Shown here in pieces: positions 1 through 12,100 of a DNA stretch of 64,000 nucleotides (its first letter is position 1; each line of letters opens with the position of its first letter). A program made the position numbers and the translations under genes. The notes under the pieces were generated by a model that did not search any database, was not told the DNA's origin, and saw only the letters and a list, made by a program, of their open reading frames with translations. The stretch is from Flectonema sp. DT1601 (taxonomy: Eukaryota; Euglenozoa; Diplonemea; Diplonemida; Diplonemidae), in the NCBI GenBank assembly GCA_964019425.1, contig OZ025784.1, forward strand, positions 1,116,001 to 1,180,000. Direction: 5' to 3'.

Positions 1-21
1 ACCCAAAAACGATAAACGTTT

Positions 22-450
22 GAAACCAACAGCGTCAAGCCAGATCTCGGGCGACAAGCTGGAATGGTGCGGAGACAAAAGAATACGAGCTTATAGATAA
101 CGGGTCTAGTACATTACGTATGTAGACCAAATCTTGTCTAGGATTATTATGTAGCTAAGCTGTCGTTGGAATGGAAAGATCAGATACATAATCTGGGAAA
201 CAACAGCCAGACAATTAACAACACTAAAGCAACCTCTTCTTCTAAGCTATTCCAACGTAAAAAAAAAGACGTCAAAAAATTAACTGTCTTTAATTCAGAC
301 GAATACAGAAAACTAAAATAGATAACTAACTTCAGCAACACACATGACCCACTTATGTTACCAAAACTTGTTAAGTAAAGCAACCTGATGGTTGTTTTTT
401 TCTTTCTTTTTTTTTTTTTTTTTTTTTTTTGCTCTTTTTTTTTTTTTTTT
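22..450. repeat. Dispersed repeat, copy A (second copy at 14220-14535)
   Basis: Two blocks are shared with the region near 14.2 kb. The first (about 22-77) is diverged and contains CCAGATCTCGG. The second (about 286-392) is nearly identical for roughly 105 bp and includes TTAATTCAGACGAATACAG. Both copies continue into a T-rich tract broken by GCTC. Copy A carries about 160 bp more between the two blocks than copy B. Mobile origin is possible, but no coding part or flanking target duplication was seen. Confidence 0.75.
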
Positions 451-966
451 TAATTAGAAACCACATTACACAACCGACACGAGCTACAGAGTGAATAGCT
501 TCTCCAATATATCAAGCACACATTCGATCGCGTGCTGGGGTAATTTTGATCCGATACGAAAAGATTTATCTGGGAAGAATACAGGGCTGAGGTAGGGGAA
601 AGAACGAGCAAAAAAAAAAAAAAAAAAAAAAAAATGGGGGAAAAGGAAAAACGGGGGGGAGGTTAATTCTTTGATTTTTGCAAAATAAATTACAACCGTA
701 TTGTACCACATTAACATAAACGATAAATTTAGCAATCAACTGTGAACTACTGTGACTTAACTTACTCTTTTAAAGTAACTATTTAGGTTTTCGAGAGAAT
801 CAATCTACCTCTTTACCTCTATTCTCTCATCATCAGTAATAGTGTGAGTCTGAATAACCTTCAGTTAAGGCAAGTCTGGAGTGTAATTACTTTTCAAAAA
901 ATATGATCCTAAGAAAAATCTTATTATTGTCATCTTAATTACAGTTGAATACAGTCACAGCTCGTG

Positions 967-1021
967 GTAACAAGTTAGTATTAATAATTATCGTAGTAAC
1001 AAGTTAGTATTAATAATTATC
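967..1021. repeat. 29-bp tandem duplication, two copies
   Basis: The segment beginning GTAACAAGTTAGTATTAATA at 967 is repeated at 996 without a visible mismatch in the 26 bp compared. A diverged relative of the motif (GTTAGTATTAATGGTTGTTATC) lies near 29120, so the unit probably belongs to a wider repeat family. Confidence 0.85.
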
Positions 1022-1656
1022 AGTCAATCAAAAAAAAGGCAAAAGTTCGTAGGACAACAAACAAGTTGGTTTCGGGCTAAGATGAAAAACAATCTTTCTT
1101 CGGACCATTCCCCTTATCCAGCCCTCTTCAGCGAAGAAAGCAAGGGGGACACTGCGGTGTCAGGCCTGTCCTACAACAACAAGTTAGTTAGTTAGTTATC
1201 AAGTCCATCAGACCACCGAGTATCGGTTAGGTAGACACTCAAAGAGTACCGGGTGGCTCTTCTGAACAAGAAACCTTTAACTACTTCAGAGCTAATTATA
1301 AATAACGGAACATTATTCAATGCTCAGTGAAAAGAAGATGAAGATTGATATCATTTTCTTAAGAAAAATGAATACCGTAAATAAACAAACACCATTAAAA
1401 AAAAACTAATCAAAACAAAACAAAAAACAAGAATTTTTTTTTTTTTTTTTTTTCGATGATAAAAAAAGACAGTTAATCTCAGCACAAAATACACAGTTTC
1501 AGATGTCAAAGGAACCGTGGCACATCCATTGCACATTCATCAAAAGGAAAGAAAATTGATAATCCACAAATGCCCTCGTCATAGCAGAGACAGGCTCTAT
1601 TTATGAATAAAATTTATAAATAAAATAATTTTGAAACAGCCGTGAAGCAGCTTCAA

Positions 1657-4600
1657 CTAGTCATATCCACTCAAGTATTTCCTGTAAGCTTTGTAATTAG
1701 TAACCCATCCAACCATGAAACTATTTACCTGATATGAGGTAAGTGTAATTGACCCGATGTGGTCATAATCAGCAGGCGCGTCCTCACTAACGACAAATGG
1801 CTCAGACATAGCAGTTAGTGAAAAGTCATACTTTGCAACCATTACGAAAGAACGACGGGCGAACTTATCATAAGCCACCCAGGCAACTACAATATAGTCA
1901 ACCAGTACTAGTACCTTCGGCTCAGTTGTTGAAGCTATGTTGGACCAGATAACAAACTGAATAGAATTAGGAACGACGTTACTAGAAAAGTCGATTTTAA
2001 ACAGCTGTATAACCAAATCAGATCCCCCAACAGCTGCATTCTCAATAGCATGAACTGATACCCAAATTCTATCCGGCAAGACACCCACAGCCGGCCCCAC
2101 ATCAAAGGCGGCATTCGTACCAATAACACCAACTGTCCCACCGATTTTCAGTATACTTGGAATGTGTGTAGAGCCGTCCATGTACGTCATAAAAAGCTCA
2201 CCATTCGCAAAGTGAAGCTTCGCATTGCGGTGATTACCGGCAATCGTCTGCGCTGCCCCATCAGCCACGTGAGGACTACCGATTATGAATTTGTGCAGGC
2301 GGATGCTGCCAGAGGCGAACGCCGCGATGAGGTGCAATCGAGTGGGGTCGGATGCTGACCATAGAATATCAGGATAGTGGACATTATTATCTATGAGTAA
2401 GGAAGTTATATAAGAACCAACATTATCGTATGTTGACAAGTGCAGACTTGCGTCATATCGGACAGCAGCGAACGAGAAACGTCCTTCAGTTCCAAACCCG
2501 GTTGCTGCAACATGTGTTGGCACGCTGTCAAGCATGACCGACGAAGAAGTCCCAATACTGGAACCACACGAGTCAAACACTTCTACCTTTACTGAGTCCA
2601 TATTATCTGAAGTAGACATCAACCACAAAGTGGTACCCGCAGTCGGGTGTGTGGCTGCGGCAACCCGCGCGCCCCGTAACTCGGAGTCAAAGATCGTCGT
2701 GAAGTCTTTCGAATACGTTCCGAACAGGGCAAAGTTAATTCCGTCTCCGCTTCCGTCTTCCCAACTGCTACCGTACACGATAACTGAACCATAATGTTGG
2801 TAGGATGTAATCGCAGGTGTGCCTTCATTGTAGTCGCCTACGGTGTCGACCTTTTTGTTCATTACCCCGGCGCTCACATCGAGAACCGAGTAGTAAATAT
2901 CGTAAAAAGATCCAACCCCAGCGCTGTACTGCCATGCAATTGAATAATGTCCGCACGGCAGACCCACGACAGCCGGAGACCGGTGGAACCCACTCGCGCT
3001 TCTCTGAATCGTGAACTCGTCTTGTAACTTCACCCTGGCGACGGAGAATGTGGTCGCGTAGATACCGTTCTCGTTGCTTCCGTCTCCGCCCGTCAGTGAA
3101 AGCCAGCAGAGTAAGTGGCCTCCGATGCCTGTTCCGATCGCCACGTCTTTTTGGCTGCCGTCGGTGACCCCGTTCAGCACCTCGTCCCCGGAATCCTGGA
3201 ACACACCAGCCCCGTTTATCCATCTAAAAAGGACATCCCATCTGCTGTTCAGACCTTGCCAGGCTATCACAAACTGATTTGTCGGATCGTAAATAGAGAT
3301 GGCAGCGATGGCAGGCTTCATGTGCGGTCCTGTGCCACTGTTCACTACGAAGTCCGTCGTACTCACTCCCAGGATGAAACCGCGAATCTCATACTCAGTT
3401 GTGATGTACGCTTCCCAAACAATCATCGTGTTGTCTGCTGTACAGGCAACTTTCGGCCTTCCACCCCTCACTAAAGTGGAAGTAGAAATCGTAGTAGCCG
3501 AACAGCAAGAGGAAGGGTTGAACGTAGCGTGTCTGATGCTTACTTGATAACCAACCGTCTTCTGCCATACAATGTGAAGAGTATCATCACGTGCAACAGC
3601 AACATCGGGATAACTTTGATCTCCGACAGCAGAGTCATAGACCATGCGTACGCTCGTAAGAACACCACGAGCTGAATAAAATCTGAGTACTAATCGGGGT
3701 GCCGCGAGATTTGTGGTCGAGTATGCGACTACAAAAGATCCGTCTGAGAAACTGGCTGTGGCGGGGTCGACCTGCCTGTGATAAGTGTCTTGCAAATTCA
3801 ACCTCATGTCAGTCTTATCTGGCACCGGGGTACTCGGAGCTGATGTTTCTGGTGCTGGCGTGTCAGGTGCCGGAGTAGGTGGTTGACCGCTAACGACCTC
3901 TCCAGGAAACAAGTGACCCACAGCTCCATTACCTGACGTCCACAATACAAGAAATTCGGAATTACCGTTCGCTACCGCAATTGGAGCTCCTGTATCCTTT
4001 CTAAAGCCAAGTATGTTGTGGACTTCACTTCCAAGTTTTGCCCCATTATTAAATACCTGATACAAGACGCTATGGAGGCCTCTGTAATTCACCACGAATG
4101 CGGTCGGGGACACCATAGCTGCGACGTGTGGCGAGCCCTGCGCCTTCTTGTTGTTGCTGACATTAATTTCATCTCCGAGTGTTCCAGATCTAGATATTGG
4201 ACGACCGAGAATCTGGTCACCTGAAACGTAGGCCGCGAAGAATGAACCGTCGCGGAGGCACGCAATGGAAGGTTGGCGTTGCAGATTAGTTGTTTCAGTG
4301 TTTAGCATTCCAGAAGACAACAATGCTCCACTATGAGACACAATGTACATCATAACACAATTATCAGTATCTAATGGAACACATGAAGTCCTTTCAGCAA
4401 CAACTATAAATATATCTCCGTTTGATGCAATGCTTGGTGGAGTGTCGTGTACAATAGTCCCATCATTCTCTAAAACAATACTACCTCGAAACAGTGAGTA
4501 CCATTCGAATAAGAATAGATTTAGAAATCCAGAAGTCTCTGTCCACGCTGCTGCAACGTCTCCCGCCCACGTGGATGTGGCAACAATATGCTTAGCAAGA

Positions 4601-7600
4601 GTAAGTGATATAGGATAGTTATAAGTGTATGTTACTGTCGCTGGCACAGTAACTGCACGAACCTGCAAGTTAGACCTATCGGAAGATATAGAAATTAACA
4701 CGACATTATTCCACACGTTAGTCATCGCGCAGGCCACACCAGAAACGATCATCTGTTCTGTCTTTGCAAATGTAGGCCCCGTTTCAGAAGTCGTAAAGAA
4801 GTCAATGTAGAAATCATACGGTGATGCTGCCTTTGCAAACATCATCACAATTTCACCGGTTTCCATACTTACTGCTGACAGCTGCACATCAGGTGTGCTA
4901 CCCAATGTTTCATCAGTCTTTAAGTAAGTCTTTATCTCCATATCGCGTAGTCTCCCATTGAGCAGGGGATCGTTCTCGTATCCAGACCTTCCCAAGTCTG
5001 AATCTAATGTTGTTCTTCCTTTCAATATGCCACTCGTTTGTGCAGACGCTGCTAATACAGGTGCGGTCATTTGTCCTACAGAAAGGGACAGCATTCCGGA
5101 TCTCGTTATTTGCACTTCAACTGTGTATTCTGTATTTGCTACAAGAGGAGGGGGGTTGATAGCAGCAATCCCATTTAAGTCGTTGTCGTAGATTTCCACA
5201 AACAACCGGTTGGAAGCGTCTATAAGAATTGCACTACAAGTTGGACATGAATTACCAGTAATGGTTCCCATCGAGAATATCCGAGCGAAATTAGCTACTG
5301 AAAACACGTTGACAGTAAGTTTAAAACGAAAAATGAACCCGAAGCACAGCAGATCACTATCAGTCAAGCGTAAACTCCTGTACTGCCGCACAGCTGTACC
5401 CAGAGTGAGATCCTGAGACGGAAGATCTGCGAATGCCAGTGGCACCAATCGAATCCAAACATCAGAACCTCCATGATCGTCAAGAATTCTCAAGTTATCA
5501 TTACTGCCCTCTCTGTATAATAACGGTTCGGTACTACTTCCCACCAAGTTTATATTAGAAAGAGTAGGACCATTAGCATCGTTACTCCACGCAAGTTGGT
5601 GCGGAAATGGGTTCAGATTACTTGCAATGACGTCTCTGATTGCAAGAGTGTACGGAGTCCCTCCTATGACACTTTGGGATGTTGCTTGAACCCAATTCTT
5701 ACAATCACCACTTGAGAATAAGAATTCATCATTTGGTAACCCGTTCCAAGGTATTGTCCATTCAGCGAGGTCTATGCTAATCACTGCAGCCTCAGCCGGA
5801 GTCCCTATATCCGGTACCCCGGAAAGACTATCCGTGAATGAGTACCACCCAATACCGGATCCAATATGTCTAACTTTTACCCACGCACCTTCATTGATTA
5901 CTTCACAGGTGCTGTATCCGTTATACTGTGGAACGTCTGCGTAGATAATGTGCATCGCCGTGCCAGCTGCTGAGAGCCAAACAAATAACGCACTATGGAT
6001 ATCAGCAGAAACACCTCCAGGGGAAGTCACTTGAACGTGAGAAGGAAAGTCAGATGTGATTTCTTTCCTGTTTGTAGTCTGAGGAACAAATGGGTCAGTA
6101 TTAAATGTGAGCTTAAATGGCGGCGTGTCGAGAACTACCACAATGCTTCCCAGCAGAAACGTAATCTGAACACCACCAGTTGATAGCTGGGCCAAATTCG
6201 TTGCTTCTTTTCCACCGACGCTGGTGTCGAGGTCGTATGAGTAAGTTTCTGGATAACCGATATCTCCAAGAAGTGACAACACAATGGTGTTATCACCCGA
6301 AACGAATGAAACCGCGAATTGCCCAATGTCCAGCAGCTTCAAAGAAGGATGTTTCTGGACGTTGCTTCCGGCCCCAGCCGTACCTTTGACATGATAATTT
6401 CCAATTAATCTGCCAGACTTCATGTCTAATGAGTACGACGTGATGCACGCTAAAGACGATGCTTGACAAGATACTTGCTCTGCAACAACAACAGCAACCT
6501 TGCCATTAGCATCGGATGACAATCTAGAAGGTTTATCAGCGTTACCTGATCTGACTAAAGCTTGAATGATTGGAACTGCCGGGTGAACGACAGAATGATC
6601 AGAAACAGCAAGACCCACAACACGCAATGTACCCGAAGAATCTGACCACCAGACAGCATACGTGCTGCTGTCTTTTGAGGCTGCTACCGATATGGCTCGT
6701 CCAGTTGTGACGTCCAGAGCCGGTACAACAACCGTTGTCTGAAGTTGCGGATCCGCGAAAACCGTATCGAAGGTGTACGACTTCACTTCCATGGTTCCTG
6801 ACAACAAACAGACGAGTACAAACGTGTTGTCTGCAATAGATCCAATATCGCAATCAACAGCACTAGCGTGGACTATGTTAGTAAATTTGTATTCTGTGTA
6901 TTCACCCATTGAACGAGAAGAAATACTTATCTCAAAGCTATTCTCAGCTTGCTTCACCCCCGACATAACCACAATGCGAGTGTTAGGGAATGCGAAAGGA
7001 ATAACAAAAGAACCAGCTGCCCCAGTGTATTGTGGAGTGTAGGTATACGGTCTAATTGTCAAATTATCAATGTCACCATGCCACCTCCCTTCAATACTAC
7101 TCCCACTACGTGCGATGTAACTTAACAAGTGATCAACTTCCCACACTGCAGGGGTCAGTGGAGAGGGAGCAGATGTGACTACTACCCTCCCGTCTCTTCT
7201 CATTTCATTCCCACTTCTTGACATTTTAATTCTGTATTTGTACAGCGACCCGATAGCAAGGGTGTCTGGATCAACTAAAGTCACTGCGTTGCAGGAAAAC
7301 CTCATTTGCGTCGTAGTACCTATCAAACCAAAATTACACGTTGTCGTAGTCGTAGTCGTTCTAAGGGCTGCTAGAGGAGTGTAAATTGGAACAGAAATGC
7401 TAATAACTTTTGCCTCTGAGTTTACCACCAGTATTCTGATTGAAACTTCCATTTCCATTCCGTAAACCATTCGTCGCGCAGCAGTGTCTTCAATATTATC
7501 ATATCCGACGAGAGTACCTACATATTGGTGAGTTCTCGAGGATAACTGAGATAAAGGAATTGGTGTCTTTCTGATCCAGACATTAAGCCCTTCATTTTGA

Positions 7601-8070
7601 TTTTGATACGCAGAGCGAGGCCGTGGAACCTCAGCATAGAGTCTTGGGGTTAATGGATCGCTGACTGTTGGATCTTCTGGAGCAACTGTGTTGCTGATTT
7701 CAACTGGATGGGGAGTAGGATCTAAATTACTTCCGAGTGAAGGTCTTAGAGATGTAGAATAAGGAACTCCTGTAAACTGATCAATAGCTACAGCAACCCA
7801 CTTGGTACAGTCCCCAGATGAGAACATAAAATCGTTGTACAGGGCAGGGTCAAATGAAACAGACCATGGTCCGTCGGTAGATGTTGGCGGGTTAGAGGGT
7901 GTGCCAAAGGTTCCCCCTCCACCACTAAGGGTATCCGAGGGAAACGATGTAGCCATTGGGTCGTCGTCTACATGGCTGACCATTTCCCATCCTCCCTCCA
8001 ACAATGCTTTACAGAAGCTAAACCCATCCGCTGCTAGTGACAGCGAAGTGAGTAACACCACTCCAGTCAT
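1657..8070 (-). CDS. Secreted lectin/propeller-like protein, 2,137 aa, internally duplicated
   Basis: I do not recognise a named family for the whole protein. The start at 8070 lies 8 nt after an AG acceptor-like site and opens a short hydrophobic stretch (MTGVVLLTSLSLAADG) that could be a signal peptide. Two related modules begin near residues 25 and 722; both carry FSSGDC-x2-W (about 83 and 782) followed by G-x-PY and SNL-x-P-x-PH. After each comes a beta-rich region resembling a LamG-like jelly roll (first copy includes SYIARSGSS and GRWHGDIDNL). A Pro/Thr/Ala linker lies near residues 1397-1415. Beyond it are repeated strands of the type xVAWQ..DG..GIYATTF, as in beta-propeller repeats of large secreted proteins. 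No C-terminal transmembrane helix is seen. An extracellular adhesive or carbohydrate-binding role is inference. Confidence 0.85.
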   Translation of the reverse strand: MTGVVLLTSLSLAADGFSFCKALLEGGWEMVSHVDDDPMATSFPSDTLSGGGGTFGTPSNPPTSTDGPWSVSFDPALYNDFMFSSGDCTKWVAVAIDQFTGVPYSTSLRPSLGSNLDPTPHPVEISNTVAPEDPTVSDPLTPRLYAEVPRPRSAYQNQNEGLNVWIRKTPIPLSQLSSRTHQYVGTLVGYDNIEDTAARRMVYGMEMEVSIRILVVNSEAKVISISVPIYTPLAALRTTTTTTTCNFGLIGTTTQMRFSCNAVTLVDPDTLAIGSLYKYRIKMSRSGNEMRRDGRVVVTSAPSPLTPAVWEVDHLLSYIARSGSSIEGRWHGDIDNLTIRPYTYTPQYTGAAGSFVIPFAFPNTRIVVMSGVKQAENSFEISISSRSMGEYTEYKFTNIVHASAVDCDIGSIADNTFVLVCLLSGTMEVKSYTFDTVFADPQLQTTVVVPALDVTTGRAISVAASKDSSTYAVWWSDSSGTLRVVGLAVSDHSVVHPAVPIIQALVRSGNADKPSRLSSDANGKVAVVVAEQVSCQASSLACITSYSLDMKSGRLIGNYHVKGTAGAGSNVQKHPSLKLLDIGQFAVSFVSGDNTIVLSLLGDIGYPETYSYDLDTSVGGKEATNLAQLSTGGVQITFLLGSIVVVLDTPPFKLTFNTDPFVPQTTNRKEITSDFPSHVQVTSPGGVSADIHSALFVWLSAAGTAMHIIYADVPQYNGYSTCEVINEGAWVKVRHIGSGIGWYSFTDSLSGVPDIGTPAEAAVISIDLAEWTIPWNGLPNDEFLFSSGDCKNWVQATSQSVIGGTPYTLAIRDVIASNLNPFPHQLAWSNDANGPTLSNINLVGSSTEPLLYREGSNDNLRILDDHGGSDVWIRLVPLAFADLPSQDLTLGTAVRQYRSLRLTDSDLLCFGFIFRFKLTVNVFSVANFARIFSMGTITGNSCPTCSAILIDASNRLFVEIYDNDLNGIAAINPPPLVANTEYTVEVQITRSGMLSLSVGQMTAPVLAASAQTSGILKGRTTLDSDLGRSGYENDPLLNGRLRDMEIKTYLKTDETLGSTPDVQLSAVSMETGEIVMMFAKAASPYDFYIDFFTTSETGPTFAKTEQMIVSGVACAMTNVWNNVVLISISSDRSNLQVRAVTVPATVTYTYNYPISLTLAKHIVATSTWAGDVAAAWTETSGFLNLFLFEWYSLFRGSIVLENDGTIVHDTPPSIASNGDIFIVVAERTSCVPLDTDNCVMMYIVSHSGALLSSGMLNTETTNLQRQPSIACLRDGSFFAAYVSGDQILGRPISRSGTLGDEINVSNNKKAQGSPHVAAMVSPTAFVVNYRGLHSVLYQVFNNGAKLGSEVHNILGFRKDTGAPIAVANGNSEFLVLWTSGNGAVGHLFPGEVVSGQPPTPAPDTPAPETSAPSTPVPDKTDMRLNLQDTYHRQVDPATASFSDGSFVVAYSTTNLAAPRLVLRFYSARGVLTSVRMVYDSAVGDQSYPDVAVARDDTLHIVWQKTVGYQVSIRHATFNPSSCCSATTISTSTLVRGGRPKVACTADNTMIVWEAYITTEYEIRGFILGVSTTDFVVNSGTGPHMKPAIAAISIYDPTNQFVIAWQGLNSRWDVLFRWINGAGVFQDSGDEVLNGVTDGSQKDVAIGTGIGGHLLCWLSLTGGDGSNENGIYATTFSVARVKLQDEFTIQRSASGFHRSPAVVGLPCGHYSIAWQYSAGVGSFYDIYYSVLDVSAGVMNKKVDTVGDYNEGTPAITSYQHYGSVIVYGSSWEDGSGDGINFALFGTYSKDFTTIFDSELRGARVAAATHPTAGTTLWLMSTSDNMDSVKVEVFDSCGSSIGTSSSVMLDSVPTHVAATGFGTEGRFSFAAVRYDASLHLSTYDNVGSYITSLLIDNNVHYPDILWSASDPTRLHLIAAFASGSIRLHKFIIGSPHVADGAAQTIAGNHRNAKLHFANGELFMTYMDGSTHIPSILKIGGTVGVIGTNAAFDVGPAVGVLPDRIWVSVHAIENAAVGGSDLVIQLFKIDFSSNVVPNSIQFVIWSNIASTTEPKVLVLVDYIVVAWVAYDKFARRSFVMVAKYDFSLTAMSEPFVVSEDAPADYDHIGSITLTSYQVNSFMVGWVTNYKAYRKYLSGYD

Positions 8071-8078
8071 TTTGAAGT

Positions 8079-8092
8079 CTGAAAAATTAAAT
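8079..8092 (-). promoter_or_regulatory. Splice-acceptor-like site for the propeller-like gene
   Basis: On the sense strand ATTTAATTTTTCAG ends 8 nt before the ATG at 8070. The short leader and the AG after a T-rich tract suit trans-splicing. A cis-spliced 5' UTR cannot be excluded. Confidence 0.6.
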
Positions 8093-9129
8093 ATCGGTTT
8101 TGTAATATGAATAACCTACTCACACACTACTATTTGATTACTTCTACTTCAAGGTACTATAATTATGTGTCATGTACACACCAATTCTTGAATATAAATC
8201 TCTGCAAAAAAGAAATAAGATAAACAAAACACAATTGGTTACTTTTTTTCTGTTATATTTTTGCTTTTTTGCTTTTTTTTTGTGGGTGGCATAAGAGCCT
8301 CCGAGAAAAAGGGAGGTATTATTCTTGAGAGAGAGATTACGCGGAGAAAAAAAAAAAGAAAAGACAGCCAATAATATTAGTATTATTCCACGACAAAGAT
8401 AAAGTACTCGGTAAGTGGCTACTTAATTAGCTGCTTATCAAAGGCGTATCGTTTTTTTTTTTTTTTTTCTTTTTTTTTTTTTTAATTGATGTGATAAGGC
8501 TGATGCGTGTTGAAGAAGACTGTTCCACTAGTCACGTGCTGAAACGCAAGCCCAGTGTCTATGTCGTACCGCAACAGCTACATCAGCCTATCACACTGTG
8601 CCACTGACTGGTGGATTTTTCACGTACGGAATAGTAGTGTATGCGCTCGGCTACTTCAAGCGCGCTACTCCAGTGACGATCCGCCGTAGAATCAGCACTT
8701 GATCGGTAGTAATAACATAGAAATAAAAAAAAAAACATAATAATTATAAAAAAGACGAAAAAAAAAACGAGAGAAAAAAAAAAAAAAAAAGCACGCCAAC
8801 TTGAGAGAAAAGCATGCCAGAGTAGAGTTATGCCGTTGAAGCAGTAAAAGGCCGACTCAACATCAGCCAGTGAACACCAACACATGGTGGAAAGACATGA
8901 AAAGGAAAGAGAGAGAGGAAACAGAACCTTTTCTTACTCTATCATCACATATTAACGATAAAACCCATAGGTAGCAAATTAAGTCATGGTGCCGTAAGAC
9001 TATAATTTTTTTTTTTCCCCAATTTGAGGGCCTCACGACATACAATGAAAATAAAGAAACTGCGTTTTATAGGGAGAAGGAAAAAAAAAAATTAACAAAC
9101 AAAACATCCTTTTTTTTTTATTTTATGCT
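8093..9129. other. Intergenic spacer between dikinase-like and propeller-like genes
   Basis: I see no gene. The spacer contains long T and A runs (about 8452-8483 and 8775-8790). Small open frames on the minus strand are rich in F and K and come from the homopolymers. Confidence 0.6.
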
Positions 9130-12100
9130 TCAATCGATCCATGGACGGGCTTGCTTGATCTCAAGGTGACCACGTGAACCATCTGTAGTTCTGGTTATCT
9201 TAAATTCTATATCAATAGCGAACGTGTCATCTCCGTTGTAGATTGGCTTGAAGTGAACCTGAACCTTAGCCATGGCCACACGAAGCTCAACAACCTCCGC
9301 ATCAGTCAACACGTTAACTGTTGACACAGGAACTCCGTAGACAGTCTCAACGTTTGAGTGGCGCATGTACTGCTGAATCCATTGGTATTCAATGTTTCCG
9401 TTGGCATCATTTCCAAGCACTTCAGCCAACAAGAACTCATCTGGAATCGAGTTCACTGTCTCTCCACCAACAACAATCGGTTCAGGGTTAGTAACAGAGA
9501 TCTCTCCGTACTGGGCGTTGATGTAGTGACCGTTTGTACCCTGCTGGTAAACATTCTTCGTTACACCAACTCCGTTTACTTGTTCATCACCGTAGCTCTC
9601 ATGTGCGAGGACTCCCATGTAAGTCTTGAAGTGATCAATTCTGTAGAAGTCGCGTTCCTCATATGCACGGAATGTCCAAAGTCCTGCCCACACCTTCTTA
9701 GCTGATTTACTGATATCTCCTTCATCAGGGTCGTGGGTTGTGGATTCATACAAACCAGCTCCATTGAAACCAGCAAGATCCTCATTGTTAGTACTCGATC
9801 TCAAGCGCACAGAACGGAGCATTGTTCCATCGGCCTCTGCCCACCACTGGTGCATGGCGTTCAGCTTCGTGTCAATAGCAGCAGGAACCTCTCCCTTCTT
9901 TACTTCCTTACGAAAGTCCTTCAGCATATCGTCACGAGTCTCAGCATCACTCAAGAAGTCAGCATCAGTCATTATTGCCTGGATCTGTTCGTTAAATGAT
10001 TTTCCAGCTGGATCGTTAGCATCTGCGCACAGATCACGGAACTCACCATTAGGCACAGAGTTACCCATGTCATCAACGTCAGCTCCCTCGCAACGTTTTA
10101 CCTTCATGTACTCGTCGTATACAGAGAAAGGGATGGCGTATCCGTCAGGAACTTGTGAACGTTCAAGCACCTTGGCAAGTTCCGCAACGTTTGCCGCCTT
10201 GGCACCGTAACGAATCCAATCAGCGTTAGCGATAGCAGTCAATCGGATTGGGTCTGTTACTGTCAAGTCTGATAGTGGGGTCTGTGAAGTAGCAGGGCGT
10301 ACACTTTCTAACCAGGCATCAGCCTCCGCTTGTGTCGCTTCGCGAAGTTCGTAGCCATCAGCGCGCACTACGTACTGAACTACCTTTCCAACGAGTGCGA
10401 GAATCTCTGCTTTGCCTGACGCACCCTTGATGTACGCATTTGGCATGTTGTTCTGCTTCGCCTTCAAATTAATGTGCGACAGTGGAGTCTGAGGCTCGTC
10501 AGTAATAATTCCTCCGACATGAGAGAGATCGTTTGGGATCGCCTTAAAGATAACGACGTCACGTACTGAGAATGTCTCAGATCCGGTTTCAATCACACGG
10601 AGGGTTCCGTATCCCTCTCCCAGGTTGAGTGGTGAGAAAGTTACGCTACCAAATAGCTCTTCACTCATAATAACAGGGACATTGTTAGTCTCAAAGGTTA
10701 GCTTGTTGTCGTTGTAGATAGTAATTTGAGTTGGTCCGGCAGGGTAGTGCACGAGTCTTCCTGCTGCCTCTGCGAAGTGACTTTCGATGAGTTGAAAAGC
10801 CTTTATAGTCAACGCAGCTGATACCGGGTCAGTAGGCCAGAACTCAACTGTGTACAGTCCCTGAGTACCAGATTCCGATGTGTAGCTGTCATGAGCAATC
10901 ATAGTTCCGGCGATGTTCTTTCTCGTGTCCCAAAAGTATGAGTCGTCGTTCCACTGGGTGTTGCTGGAGTACGCACCAAGAGAATCTCTCACAAAGTAGA
11001 AGTGGAATTCGAACTTCTGGGTGTTCATAAAGTACAGCGATGGTGTGGCGGTGTTGATGTTTAGAATTACGAATTTCACTTCCAACACCTCCAGAGCACC
11101 CGGAACGTTGTTTCTGGCAGCGAGGCTCTCGAATTCCACACGGTTGTTAAGATCAGTGCGGTAGTCAACCGGAAGCAAGTCTGCGCAGGACCAGGTTAAC
11201 TCGAATCCTCCTCGGGTTACGCTACCATCAGAAGTGAATCTCATGTAGATTCCCTCTTGTCCGTCAGCTACGGTGTCTGAAGGAGATGATGTACCAGATT
11301 TATCACTCAACAGTGCAGTCGATCCAATCACACCTCCATTTACTGGAAATACGTTCACCATATCATACCCGCTTTCGGTGTTGAATGCTGACCACTGAAG
11401 TACTGTGTATTGCTTTGATGGGCAACTGAAGAACCAGCAAGTGTTTTCATTGTTTGCGTAACTTGCAGTTCCAGTAGGATAGTCTAATGATCCTGGAGTA
11501 TCGAGGATTGTGGAGGCAGAGCAGCTGGATGGAAATGTGAATGTTGGTGCTTGGGTTGGAGGAGATGGTGTAGCTGGTGTTGACACTCCGCAAGACCACT
11601 GAACTGTAAATCCGTTTTCGTTAACATACTCATCAGACTTGAACTCGATGATTGCTCCATCAGCACTCGAGTAAGTGGCGCTGGCTGGAACAGCAGTTCC
11701 TGAGGTTTTCAGTACTTCCGTTCTCGCGAAGTTGCTGACAGTCGACACGGTAACGAAGTCGTAGTCCAATTCAGTGTCGAGCTGGCTCCAAGTTAAAGTC
11801 AAATCATTGCTGCATGGAATGTACCAGCAGGGACTTTGCAAGCTTACGTAAGGACCGTAAGCAATCGTACCACTTGTTGTGTCCTTTACTTCTTCACTCG
11901 AGCACAGGGGAGGGAATTCGCTAGCAACAGCACCACTGCAAGTCCACGAAACTGTGAAACCAGTTCCGCTTACAGCGGCATCGGAGTCCAGAAGCATGTA
12001 AGCACCATCTCCTCCATTAACATTGCTAGTTGTTGGAGTAGTCAGAGCAGCTGAGCGAAATACTTGTGCACCAACAGCGTAGTTCTCAACCTTGGCAAGG

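Larger units (their letters stand above)
1..1656. other. Gene-free spacer downstream of the propeller-like gene
   Basis: I see no credible gene here. The stretch holds several poly(T)/poly(A) runs (about 407-450, 610-634, 1434-1453), a dispersed repeat at 22-450 that recurs near 14.2 kb, a 29-bp tandem duplication at 967-1021, and sequence at about 535-760 that resembles pieces near 26.9-27.3 and 28.6 kb. The short open frames are built from homopolymers or repeats. Confidence 0.6.

Noticed and set aside
9740-10210. 156-codon plus-strand frame
   Set aside because: It is antisense to the conserved PEP/pyruvate-binding domain of the dikinase-like gene and shows no motif of its own.
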